Below are positions 9,908 through 18,035 of a stretch of 28,454 nt of DNA, one piece after another. Numbering within the stretch: the stretch's first letter is position 1; every line of letters starts with the position of its first letter. The stretch lies in assembly GCA_964579305.1 (NCBI GenBank), contig CAZOGY010000033.1, positions 1 to 28,454 of the forward strand, read 5' to 3'. The DNA is from JBCBWG01 sp964579305. Lineage in GTDB: Bacteria > Pseudomonadota > Alphaproteobacteria > Rhizobiales > Hyphomicrobiaceae. A program made the position numbers and the translations under genes. The notes beneath the pieces were generated by a model. The model searched no databases. It had not been told where the DNA came from and saw only the letters and a list, made by a program, of their open reading frames with translations.

Positions 9908-10639
9908 TCACGGCGTTGGTTGCCGCATCAGCACATCGCGGCTCGGCTCCGCATCGGGCTTTCGCAGATAACATGGGCGCAAGTGTGTGACGGGCGCAAG
10001 ACACCCGGCGGCGTAAAGGTCCAGAAGATCGCGCGCCTCTGCCACCGAAGGCCAATCAGCCGCGATGTGCGCGGGCCCGGCCAAGCCAACGCCAGCTTCC
10101 ATCTTGAGCAAATCGCCCGCCGCGGGTCCGGCCACATCGCCGTCGAACCCTGCCAGGGTGTCGCTAAGGGCGGAAGCATCAACCCTGACGGCTTCCATCT
10201 CTGGTCGCAGTTCTGGGTCGAAGATCTGCCAATAATAGGCGTCCCGTCCTGCACCAGCGACGATACCGAGGCGCCGCCCCGACCTATCGCGCCCATCGGA
10301 TCGCGCTTCCCCTCGCGACCGCTGGCGCGCAACCGTGGCGGCAATCGCATGCAACGCCCCGGCCGCATGGCACCGGGCGCCAGCCGCAAGAGCAAGACCT
10401 TGCGCGCAGGCCACGCCAACGCGCTGACCGGTGAAGGTGCCCGGCCCAACCGTGACAATCACATCGCTGACTGACCGCAAGGCCACGCCGGCCAGCGCGG
10501 CCGTTTCACCGACCATGGCAATGACACGCTCCGCGTGGCCACGGCCGATCAAATCGCAAAGCGCGTGGACGGCACCATTGTCGGTCCGAATTGCCACCGA
10601 GCAAGCTGCAAAACACGTATCGATCGCAATCGCCGTCAT
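9908..10639 (-). CDS. tsaB: tRNA threonylcarbamoyladenosine biosynthesis protein TsaB
   Basis: Partner of TsaD and TsaE in transferring the threonylcarbamoyl group to A37 of ANN-decoding tRNAs. The ASKHA-fold N-terminus reads MTAIAIDTCFAACSVAI, followed by the family signature VGPGTFTGQRVGV at residues 64-76. The C-terminal half is less conserved, as is usual, and here carries an Arg/Gly-rich loop at about residues 103-125. The length of 243 residues fits. The ATG at 10639 lies 13 bases after the nfuA stop. Gene order nfuA-tsaB-rimI agrees with other alphaproteobacteria. TsaB lacks catalytic activity by itself and acts as a scaffold. Confidence 0.94.
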   Translation of the reverse strand: MTAIAIDTCFAACSVAIRTDNGAVHALCDLIGRGHAERVIAMVGETAALAGVALRSVSDVIVTVGPGTFTGQRVGVACAQGLALAAGARCHAAGALHAIAATVARQRSRGEARSDGRDRSGRRLGIVAGAGRDAYYWQIFDPELRPEMEAVRVDASALSDTLAGFDGDVAGPAAGDLLKMEAGVGLAGPAHIAADWPSVAEARDLLDLYAAGCLAPVTHLRPCYLRKPDAEPSRDVLMRQPTP

Positions 10640-10652
10640 ATCACCGGCCGCG

Positions 10653-11216
10653 TCAGGCCATCGCTTGGACTTCGCGCACGTCGGGACAAAAGTGCCTGAG
10701 CAAATTCTCGATCCCGTACTTCAACGTGGCCGTTGAACTCGGACAACCGGCGCAGGCCCCCCGCATATGCAGATAAACGACGCCGTCGCGGTACCCGTGG
10801 AAGGTGATGTCGCCGCCGTCTTGCGCAACGGCCGGGCGCACGCGCGTGTCGAGCAATTCCTTGATGGTGGCAACCACAGCCTCATCAGCTTCATCGTAGT
10901 TTTCAGCCGTCGCCGCGCCATCGCCGGTTTCGCCGCCTGTCATTACCGGCGCGCCCGACATGTAGTGATCCATGATCGCGCCAAGGATCGCAGGCTTCAG
11001 GTGCTGCCACTCGCCATCTTTCTTGCTCACGGCAATGAAGTCGGCGCCAAAAAACACACCATCCACGTTGTCGATTTCGAACAGCCGCAGGGCCAGCGGC
11101 GAGGCTGCAGCGTCCTCGGCGGAGCGGAAATCGGCCGTACCGGCTTCAAGCACGGCGCGGCCCGGAATGAACTTCATCGTCGCCGGGTTTGGTGTTGCTT
11201 CGGTCTGGATAAACAT
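10653..11216 (-). CDS. nfuA: NfuA/NFU1-type iron-sulfur cluster scaffold or carrier protein
   Basis: Carries 4Fe-4S clusters from the assembly machinery to client proteins. The N-terminal Nfu_N domain covers about residues 1-88 (MFIQTEATPNPATMKFIPGR, GVFFGADFIAVSK). The C-terminal NifU-like domain covers 110-187, with the cluster-binding C155-A-G-C158. This layout matches mitochondrial NFU1 and alphaproteobacterial homologues. The ATG at 11216 was chosen over an upstream start because MFIQTE is the family N-terminus and an AGGAGG lies ten bases before it. The upstream extension would translate a short degenerate repeat. Possible local clients include MiaB, which holds two clusters. It is 13 bases from tsaB. 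Confidence 0.95.
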   Translation of the reverse strand: MFIQTEATPNPATMKFIPGRAVLEAGTADFRSAEDAAASPLALRLFEIDNVDGVFFGADFIAVSKKDGEWQHLKPAILGAIMDHYMSGAPVMTGGETGDGAATAENYDEADEAVVATIKELLDTRVRPAVAQDGGDITFHGYRDGVVYLHMRGACAGCPSSTATLKYGIENLLRHFCPDVREVQAMA

Positions 11217-11258
11217 CCGGTTTCGCCCTCCTGAGCGTTCGGCCGTCCTGTCAGCTTC

Positions 11259-11306
11259 GGGACATGGCATCCGATATGGCAGCGGACATGGCATCGGACA
11301 CGGCAC
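11259..11306. repeat. Four degenerate 12-bp tandem repeats upstream of nfuA
   Basis: Four consecutive 12-base units: GGGACATGGCAT, CCGATATGGCAG, CGGACATGGCAT and CGGACACGGCAC. They lie 43 to 90 bases before the nfuA start, in the spacer between the universal stress gene and nfuA. They may form part of the leader or promoter of nfuA, or may simply be a slippage product. Confidence 0.75.
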
Positions 11307-11414
11307 GGTCCGCCCAAGGTCTAACGCTGCCAGACCCAATCCAGTTTAGAATGGTTCTAGCTCAGCGCAGCCGCATTGTCACGTGCGGGCGCAGCGAACA
11401 GCAGCGCTGGAGCA

Positions 11415-11921
11415 CTATGCAAGCGCCTGAAGCTCTTCAAGCGTCAGCGTGCCCGGAACGATTGTGATCGGGATCGGAAACTGCCCAGCCGCCGCGCCGC
11501 CGGCCAATGATGACACCAGCGGGCCTGGCCCCTTGTTGCCGGTCGCAGCGCCAAGAACGAGAACCGCAAGATCCTCATCTTCCGCAATCAGGCTGCGGAT
11601 CTCATCAACCAGCGCACCCTCTCGCAGGACATCCTCAACGACCACATCATCAAAGCCAGCATGCGACAGCTTGCGTCGAAACAGCCGGAAAAGAGCACGC
11701 GCCTTCGTGGTCTCCTCTTCCAACTGCACCTGCCGGACCGAGGCCCAATGCTGGAACTCCTGCGGTTCGATCACATACAGCAGTGTGATCGAGCCCGACG
11801 TGTGCGCACAGCGGCTGGCCGCGAAATACAGCGCAGCGTCGACTTCCGGCGTCTCATCGACAATCACGAGAAACTTGCGTGTGTGGCCTTCCTCGAAGAC
11901 CTTGCGTCTTTTCACAGTCAT
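11415..11921 (-). CDS. Universal stress protein (UspA) family protein
   Basis: Small cytoplasmic protein of the UspA fold. The first strand reads TRKFLVIVDETPEVDAALYFAA, followed by ITLLYVIEP. The C-terminal half holds DLAVLVLGAATGNKGPGPLVSSLA, where ATP-binding members have a Gly-rich GX2GX9G(S/T) signature; the match here is loose, so nucleotide binding is uncertain. With the ATG at 11921 the protein has 168 residues and a Lys/Arg-rich N-terminus. A longer reading to 12011 is possible but its first 30 residues look non-coding. The gene lies 96 bases after trpS. A UspA-type gene between trpS and nfuA is a recurrent alphaproteobacterial arrangement, with no known functional reason. Confidence 0.88.
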   Translation of the reverse strand: MTVKRRKVFEEGHTRKFLVIVDETPEVDAALYFAASRCAHTSGSITLLYVIEPQEFQHWASVRQVQLEEETTKARALFRLFRRKLSHAGFDDVVVEDVLREGALVDEIRSLIAEDEDLAVLVLGAATGNKGPGPLVSSLAGGAAAGQFPIPITIVPGTLTLEELQALA

Positions 11922-12017
11922 ATCGCGATGCTGCCCTGAGTTTCGTTGCCGGGCAACTGCCCAAATTTGGCGTGCGCGTCTGAAGGCTGACGAGATCGCG
12001 CACGGCACCACCTGCGA

Positions 12018-13058
12018 TTAAGAGCGCACCATGCCAAGCACGTCTTTGACCTCGTTCATAACCGGTCGGGCAATCGCACGCGCCCGGTCCGCTCCCTCGC
12101 ACAATATGCGGTCGATCTCGGCCGGATCCTCCAGCAGACGTCGCATTTCTTCGCCGATCGGGCCGATCTTGGCGACCGCGATTTCGGCAAGTGCCGGTTT
12201 GAATGTGCCAAATTGCTGACCGGCAAACTCTGCGACCACCGCTTCAGGCGTCATACCGGCAAGCGCAGCGTAAATCCCAACCAGGTTCGCGGCCTCTGGG
12301 CGATCCGCCAGCCCCTCCATGCTTTCGGGAAGCGGGTCAGGATCGGTCTTGGCCTTGCGGACTTTGTTGGCGATCGCGTCGGCGTCGTCGGTTAAATTGA
12401 TGCGCGACATATCGGAAGGCTCCGATTTCGACATCTTTCTTGAGCCATCGCGCAAACTCATGACGCGCGTCGCAGGTCCCGTGATGACCGGCTCTGGAAG
12501 CGGGAAAAACACACCGTCCTCATAGCCCGCCGCCTTGATCGCATCTTCGAAGTCGATGTTGAACTTCTGCGCGATATCGCGGCTCAATTCGAGGTGCTGC
12601 TTCTGATCATCGCCCACGGGAACATGCGTTGCCTTGTAAGCGAGTATGTCCGCCGCCATCAGGTTTGGATACGCGTAAAGCCCAACAGACGCGTTTTCAC
12701 GGTTCTTGCCGGCTTTCTCCTTGAACTGCGTCATGCGGTTCAGCCAACCAAGACGCGCAACGCAGTTGAACACCCATGCAAGCTCGGCGTGCTCGGAGAC
12801 CTGGCTCTGGTTGAAAATGATCGACCGGCGCGGATCGAGCCCGCTTGCCAGATAGGCCGCCGTGACCGTGCGCGTTGCCGCACGCAATTCAGCCGGGTCC
12901 TGCCATACCGTGATCGCGTGCAGATCAACGACGCAGTAGATGCACTCGTAGGTGTCTTGCAGTTTCAGCCACTGGACCATCGCGCCGAGGTAATTGCCCA
13001 GGTGCAAAGCGCCAGTCGGCTGCATGCCGGAAAAGACGCGCGGTTGAAACGTCGTCAT
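12018..13058 (-). CDS. trpS: Tryptophanyl-tRNA synthetase
   Basis: Class I aminoacyl-tRNA synthetase that charges tRNA-Trp. The Rossmann-fold HIGH-like motif is PTGALHLGNYLGA at about residues 14-26, and KMSKS is complete at 208-212 (DGSRKMSKSEPSD). The protein has 346 residues, within the normal range. The ATG at 13058 was chosen because MTTFQPRVFSGMQPTG matches the family N-terminus and TTGAGG lies six bases upstream. An upstream start at 13118 would add an unrelated basic stretch. It lies 105 bases after murJ and has its own plausible promoter. Confidence 0.97.
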   Translation of the reverse strand: MTTFQPRVFSGMQPTGALHLGNYLGAMVQWLKLQDTYECIYCVVDLHAITVWQDPAELRAATRTVTAAYLASGLDPRRSIIFNQSQVSEHAELAWVFNCVARLGWLNRMTQFKEKAGKNRENASVGLYAYPNLMAADILAYKATHVPVGDDQKQHLELSRDIAQKFNIDFEDAIKAAGYEDGVFFPLPEPVITGPATRVMSLRDGSRKMSKSEPSDMSRINLTDDADAIANKVRKAKTDPDPLPESMEGLADRPEAANLVGIYAALAGMTPEAVVAEFAGQQFGTFKPALAEIAVAKIGPIGEEMRRLLEDPAEIDRILCEGADRARAIARPVMNEVKDVLGMVRS

Positions 13059-13089
13059 GGGTGGCCTCAACGGTTGAATGCGAAGCGCG

Positions 13090-13118
13090 CTTATCCCCTC
13101 ACCGCGCCGTTGACACAA
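13090..13118 (-). promoter_or_regulatory. Candidate sigma-70-type promoter of trpS
   Basis: On the minus strand TTGTGT (13113-13118) and GATAAG (13090-13095) are separated by 17 bases. The predicted start lies about 25 bases before the trpS ATG. Four of six bases fit each consensus box. The -35 part is inside a 12-base sequence also found before miaB. Confidence 0.35.
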
Positions 13119-13163
13119 GCCTTGGCCGCGTCATCCGGCGAGCGGTGGTATAAAATCGGGGTC

Positions 13164-14732
13164 TCACGCCCTGCGCGCGCGGCGCGGTATCTTGAGCACG
13201 CCCGTGAGATACGTGATCAGGAAATAGATCCCGCCTGCGATCACGATCATGCTGCCAAGCGCGCCGATCCGCTCAAGAAACGCCGCCTCGCGTGCAAGAT
13301 TTGCGTTGAGCGCGTGGACGCTGAACACCACCAAACCGGCCATGACTGTGCTGGCAAACACGATCAGTGCAAGCGACTGCACGAGCCGTTGGTCGAACCG
13401 GAAGTCCCCGCGCTGAATCAAGATGACCCACAATCCAAGCGCATTGATCCAGCCGGCCACTGACGTCGCGATCGCGATGCCCACATGCCCAAACCAGCCT
13501 TGCGACTGGAACCAGAAAAACAACCCGATCGACAGCGCGGCGTTGACGACCAGGTTGACGCCCGCAAGCCGCATCGGCGTCGCGGTATCTTCACGCGCGA
13601 AGAACGCCGGCTGAAAGACCTTGATCAGGACAAAGGCTGGCAGGCCCCACGCAAAGGCAACCAACGCGTGCGCCGTTAATTGCGTGTCCGTTGCCGTCCA
13701 GGCCAAGCGCTCAAACAGGATCGCGATAATCGGCTCTCCGGCAAGCGCAAGCCCAACCGATGCCGGCAACGTCAACAGCAAGGCAAATTCCATCGATCGG
13801 TTCTGGCTCTCCAGAACGGCCAGCTGTTCTCCGGCCCGCAATTTCCGCGCGATATCCGGCAGCAACACAACACCGATCGCAATGCCGACAATCCCAAGCG
13901 GCAACTGATAGAGCCGGTCTGCGATATAGAGATAGCTCACGGCGCTGTCCTGAAACGACGCGATAATGGTGCCGACGGCGATGTTGATTTGCGTGATGCC
14001 ACCCGCAATCAGCCCCGGAATGCCAAGCTTAACGAGCTGTTTGATCTCAGGCGTCCACCGCGGCCGGCCGATCCCAATGGCCGCCCTGGCCCGTGCCGCG
14101 GCGATCCACAGCATGGCAAGCTGCGCCAACCCTGCAACGAATACACCAATCGCCAGGACATAGCCTGCGCCGGCCTCCCCCGAGTATCCAAGCCAGATCG
14201 CAATCAGGATTGCGCCAATCAGGACAATATTGAGCAGGATTGGCGCCGCGGCCGCCGCCCAAAACCGCTCAAGCGAATTGAGGACACCTGACAAAAGCGC
14301 GACCAGCGACATGCAAAGCAAATAGGGAAACGCGATTTGCGTGAGGTCGACCGCAAGCGCGTATTTGGCGGGATCATCCACGAAGCCCGGCGCCAGACCC
14401 GCCATCAGCCACGGCATGGTCGCCATCATCACAACCGACAACACGACCAGGATCATCGTCAGGCCGCTCATGGCATCGCGCGCAAACCGGTTCGCGACGT
14501 AAAGGCCCTGCCCTTCCAACTGTTTGGCGTAAAGCGGCACGAACGCAGCGTTAAAGGCGCCCTCCCCGAACAACCGCCGGAACAGATTTGGAAACCGGAA
14601 CGCGACAAAAAAGGCGTCCGCCACCCAGCCCGCGCCAAGCGCTGCCGCAATCAAGATATCGCGCACGAAGCCAAGCACCCGACTGACCATCGTGAGCCCG
14701 CCAACGGTCGCGAATGCGCGATAGAGTTTCAT
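13164..14732 (-). CDS. murJ: Lipid II flippase MurJ (MviN family)
   Basis: Polytopic inner-membrane protein of the MOP superfamily that moves lipid II to the periplasmic side for peptidoglycan assembly. The N-terminal signature TMVSRVLGFVRDILIAAALG and the following FRFPNLFRRLFGEGAFNAAF are typical and include the conserved Arg residues of the central cavity. Repeated hydrophobic segments continue to the C-terminus, consistent with the 14 helices of the family, and the tail is basic (RRARRA). The protein has 522 residues. The ATG at 14732 has AAGG seven bases upstream; a TTG one codon earlier is less likely. It is separated from glnD by a 271-base spacer containing two hairpins. Confidence 0.96.
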   Translation of the reverse strand: MKLYRAFATVGGLTMVSRVLGFVRDILIAAALGAGWVADAFFVAFRFPNLFRRLFGEGAFNAAFVPLYAKQLEGQGLYVANRFARDAMSGLTMILVVLSVVMMATMPWLMAGLAPGFVDDPAKYALAVDLTQIAFPYLLCMSLVALLSGVLNSLERFWAAAAAPILLNIVLIGAILIAIWLGYSGEAGAGYVLAIGVFVAGLAQLAMLWIAAARARAAIGIGRPRWTPEIKQLVKLGIPGLIAGGITQINIAVGTIIASFQDSAVSYLYIADRLYQLPLGIVGIAIGVVLLPDIARKLRAGEQLAVLESQNRSMEFALLLTLPASVGLALAGEPIIAILFERLAWTATDTQLTAHALVAFAWGLPAFVLIKVFQPAFFAREDTATPMRLAGVNLVVNAALSIGLFFWFQSQGWFGHVGIAIATSVAGWINALGLWVILIQRGDFRFDQRLVQSLALIVFASTVMAGLVVFSVHALNANLAREAAFLERIGALGSMIVIAGGIYFLITYLTGVLKIPRRARRA

Positions 14733-14906
14733 CAAAGCGCCTTCAATTCAGTTCGGCCGACCGAGACACCGCGGTTGGAATTGAAGCTGGTGCGCTCCGG
14801 CGAAAGGACGATCGGCAATAGGGCGGCGGCCTGCGTCTGACAAGGCCGCGCAGAGCACAACTGCGCCGTCTGTAGCGGCAGCAATCCATCTCCCCACGCG
14901 CTCAAA

Positions 14907-14937
14907 GCTCATCCGGATAAGGCGGTGACGGATGAGC
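14907..14937 (-). terminator. Hairpin in the glnD-murJ spacer (perfect 9-bp stem)
   Basis: GCTCATCCG (14907-14915) pairs with CGGATGAGC (14929-14937) around a 13-base loop. On the minus strand the stem is followed by TTTG, so it could be a weak second terminator of glnD, or a regulatory stem in the murJ leader. The missing long U-run argues for caution. Confidence 0.4.
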
Positions 14938-14966
14938 CGACAGATGCAGCGCCCCTCCAAAACTGA

Positions 14967-15004
14967 GATCATGACAGGTGGACACACGCGAACCTGTGAT
15001 GATC
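14967..15004 (-). terminator. Probable terminator of glnD (13-bp stem, one mismatch)
   Basis: GATCATGACAGGT (14967-14979) and ACCTGTGATGATC (14992-15004) pair over 13 positions with a single mismatch around a 12-base loop. The right arm touches the glnD stop codon (15004-15006). On the minus strand the stem is followed by TCAGTTTTG, a short T-rich run, which fits an imperfect intrinsic terminator. Confidence 0.55.
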
Positions 15005-17763
15005 TAGTCGCCTTCGATCTCAAGGATCGGAATGAGCCTGTCCTTGATCGCGTCTTGCCGCGTTGGATCATCAATCTTACGGCCGGTCAGATCAGCCACG
15101 TAGAAAACGTCAACCGCGCGCTCTCCAAACGTCGTGACATGCGCAGAGGTAATGTCGAGGTTGAGATCGGCGAGCGCCGCCGTCAATTCATACAAGAGAC
15201 CGGGACGGTCACGGCCGGCCACCTCAATGACGGAGAACTGGTCCGACAGATCGTTGTCGACTTTGACTTCGGCGGGCACTGAAAAGGCTTCCACCCGCCG
15301 CTCCAGCGGGCGCTTGTTTGCAAGCACATGCGCAAGCCGAATTTCGCCGCGCAACACCCGCTCGATCGTCTGACCGATCTGGCGGGTTCGCCGAATTTCG
15401 TCGTCTTCATCTTCGAACTCACGCGCCAAAAGAAAACTATCAAGCACCAAGCCGTCACGCGTCGTCGCAATATGCGCACCCAAAATGTTTGCGCCAGCGG
15501 CCGAACAGCAGCCCGCAAACAGCGATAACAATCGCGCATGGTTTGGCGCGACGATCACCAATTCCGTCATCGCGGTGAACGCGTCCGTTGCAAACGCCGT
15601 CCCAAGCTTATCGCCGCGCAATTCAACGTCGCGCAACAATTGCGCGTGCGCAATCTGCGTTTTGGGCTCAATGCGCATCCAATAATCGGGATACTGCCGA
15701 TCAATAAACCCGTCAATCTCTTCGCGCGGCCAATCCTGCAAAGCCTCACGCAGCGCGCCGGTCGCCTCTGTTATCTGCTCTTTGACCGTCAGATCCGGCA
15801 CATCGTCGGAAATCACGCCATCGGCCGCACCATAGAGTTGACGCAAGAGCTGGCCCTTCCAACCATTCCATGTCCCAGGACCCACCGCGCGGATATCGGC
15901 AACCGTCAACAATAACAGCAGTTTCAATCGTTCCTTTGTTGCAACCACCTCGCTGAAATCGGTAATTGTTTTCGGATCGCTCAAATCCCGGCTTTGCGCC
16001 ACCGTACTCATTGTCAAATGCTCGCGCACCAGCCAGACGACCAGATCGCGCTCACCAGCGTCCATCCCAAGGCGCGTGCAGATATCGTGGGCAAGCTCGG
16101 CGCCAATGACCGAATGGTCTTCCGGCCGCCCCTTCCCGATGTCATGGATCAGGGCTGCAAGATAAAGCGCGCGACGGTTGCGGATCGTTGGAAAGACTTC
16201 GGTCGAAAGCGGCAGGCTATCTTCAAAGCGGCCATCTTCGATCTTGCGCAATTCGCCCACCGTGCGGAGCAAGTGCTCGTCCACCGTAAAATGATGATAC
16301 ATATTAAATTGCATCATCGCAGTCACAACCGCGAACTCTGGAATGTACCGGCTTAAGACATCCGCGCCATGCATTTGCCGCAAAATAGCTTCTGGCGAAG
16401 CATCCGATGTGAGAAGCCTGAAAAAGATTTCCGCCGCAGCTGGATCTGTCCGCAAATCATCATCAATCAATCGCAATGAGCGGCGGAGCACACGCAGAGC
16501 CTGCGGATGCAGATAGGTGCCGGTTTGCTGGGCGACTTCGAAAATACGGATCAAGTTCCGCGGGTTCCGTTTAAAAACATCCGACTGCGCCAAGGTCAGG
16601 CGATCGTTTTCAATCCGAAAATCTGTAAATTGCCGGACACTGCGCCGCGTCGCCCAGGTCAGCGGATTGAGCATTTCGTTCAACCGCGGCGCCGCTTTCA
16701 ATTGCGCCAATTCCAGCGCGAGCGACACCGTGGCAGTGAGATCGCCGACGTCTTTGGCCACAAGAAAATAGTGTTTCATAAAGCGCTCAACGGCGCGAAG
16801 ACCCTTGCGCGCGCGATAGCGCATACGCTCAGCCATTTCCGGCTGCACATCAAACGTCAGTCGTTCTTCCGCGCGGCCAGTCAGGAAATGCAAATGGCAC
16901 CGCACAGTCCACAAAAAATCTTCCGCCCGCCGCAGAGTCGCGCGTTCCTCGGGCGCCAATTCAGCATGCTCAACCGCCGTGCCGACCTGCCCGCCGTCGG
17001 CCAGATACTTTGACATCCAATGCAAGGTATGAAGATCGCGCAAACCGCCCTTGCCGTCCTTGATGTTGGGCTCAACGCGATAACGGCTCTCGCCGCTGCG
17101 GCGATGGCGATCCTCCCGCTCCGCCAGTTTTGCTTCGATAAACGCGCGGGCCGACGCGCGGTTGAGGTCATGGCCATAACGGGTTTGAAACTCTCCAAAA
17201 AGAGCTTCGTCACCGTGCACCAGACGCGCATCGAGAAGTGCCGTGCGAATGGTCGTATCTTCGCGCGAAAGCTTCACGCATTGTTCCACAGTGCGGGTCG
17301 CGTGGCCGACCTTGAAGCCGATGTCCCAGAGGAGATAGAGCATGTATTCGACGATGCTCTCAGCCCAAGGCGTCCGCTTGTAGGGCAGGAGAAACAACAG
17401 ATCGACGTCCGATCCCGGTGCCAAGAGCCCTCGGCCATAACCGCCGGTTGCGACAACCGACATGCGCTCAGACGGGCTATCGACAGGCCGGAAATAGACG
17501 TGGGCTGCGGTATAGTCATGCAGCGCGGCAATGATCTCGTCTTGAATTCGCGAGAGATACGACGCGCAACGCCGCCCGCTGCCGTCGGCCATCAACTGGG
17601 CCTCAGCGTGCGCCAGCGCATCGGCCCGGATCGCCTTGAACAGCGCAATCACATCGTTGCGTGCAAGTTCGGCCGACCCCGCTGCCCGAAACAGCCCCGT
17701 CAGCCGTACCCGCAAAGCATGTGGGTCAAGCGCCGCAACGTCGAGCTCGGCAATCGCGTCCAT
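15004..17763 (-). CDS. glnD: Bifunctional [protein-PII] uridylyltransferase/uridylyl-removing enzyme
   Basis: Sensor of glutamine that adds or removes UMP on PII proteins (GlnB/GlnK) and so controls nitrogen metabolism. Domains in order: nucleotidyltransferase at about residues 100-240 with GGYGRGLLAPGSDVDLL (metal-binding D119 and D121), then the PII-UTase-associated helical domain. An HD domain for UMP removal lies at about 525-600 (LIHDIGKGRPEDHS). Two C-terminal ACT domains that bind glutamine follow at about 735-815 and 845-919 (VIEVAGRDRPGLLYEL). All key motifs are intact, so both activities are expected. Length is 919 residues. The ATG at 17763 has GGAG five bases upstream. Confidence 0.97.
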   Translation of the reverse strand: MDAIAELDVAALDPHALRVRLTGLFRAAGSAELARNDVIALFKAIRADALAHAEAQLMADGSGRRCASYLSRIQDEIIAALHDYTAAHVYFRPVDSPSERMSVVATGGYGRGLLAPGSDVDLLFLLPYKRTPWAESIVEYMLYLLWDIGFKVGHATRTVEQCVKLSREDTTIRTALLDARLVHGDEALFGEFQTRYGHDLNRASARAFIEAKLAEREDRHRRSGESRYRVEPNIKDGKGGLRDLHTLHWMSKYLADGGQVGTAVEHAELAPEERATLRRAEDFLWTVRCHLHFLTGRAEERLTFDVQPEMAERMRYRARKGLRAVERFMKHYFLVAKDVGDLTATVSLALELAQLKAAPRLNEMLNPLTWATRRSVRQFTDFRIENDRLTLAQSDVFKRNPRNLIRIFEVAQQTGTYLHPQALRVLRRSLRLIDDDLRTDPAAAEIFFRLLTSDASPEAILRQMHGADVLSRYIPEFAVVTAMMQFNMYHHFTVDEHLLRTVGELRKIEDGRFEDSLPLSTEVFPTIRNRRALYLAALIHDIGKGRPEDHSVIGAELAHDICTRLGMDAGERDLVVWLVREHLTMSTVAQSRDLSDPKTITDFSEVVATKERLKLLLLLTVADIRAVGPGTWNGWKGQLLRQLYGAADGVISDDVPDLTVKEQITEATGALREALQDWPREEIDGFIDRQYPDYWMRIEPKTQIAHAQLLRDVELRGDKLGTAFATDAFTAMTELVIVAPNHARLLSLFAGCCSAAGANILGAHIATTRDGLVLDSFLLAREFEDEDDEIRRTRQIGQTIERVLRGEIRLAHVLANKRPLERRVEAFSVPAEVKVDNDLSDQFSVIEVAGRDRPGLLYELTAALADLNLDITSAHVTTFGERAVDVFYVADLTGRKIDDPTRQDAIKDRLIPILEIEGD

Positions 17764-17906
17764 GATCTCTCCGTTCCGGCCATGCCCATGAGCTGACGAA
17801 CCTGTCAGGTGGCGCTTGCCGCCGTGCCCGCCATTCTACCCGCGCGATCTGTGGGCATCAGCGCGCCCTCCAGCCGACCTCGGCTGCACCCGCATATCTA
17901 ATGCCG

Positions 17907-17930
17907 CCTGTGTCACACCACCTGTGTCAC
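17907..17930. repeat. Pair of CCTGTGTCAC direct repeats at a gap edge
   Basis: CCTGTGTCAC occurs at 17907-17916 and again at 17921-17930, a 14-base period, ending five bases before the assembly gap. A longer tandem array may continue into the gap. Confidence 0.6.
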
Positions 17931-17935
17931 GGCGC

Positions 17936-18035
17936 NNNNNNNNNNNNNNNNNNNNNNNNNNNNNNNNNNNNNNNNNNNNNNNNNNNNNNNNNNNNNNNNN
18001 NNNNNNNNNNNNNNNNNNNNNNNNNNNNNNNNNNN
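17936..18035. other. Assembly gap (100 N) hiding the 3' end of mutS
   Basis: Exactly 100 Ns, a convention often used for a gap of unknown length. The last codons and stop of mutS lie inside it, and possibly part of the spacer between mutS and glnD. Confidence 0.95.
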
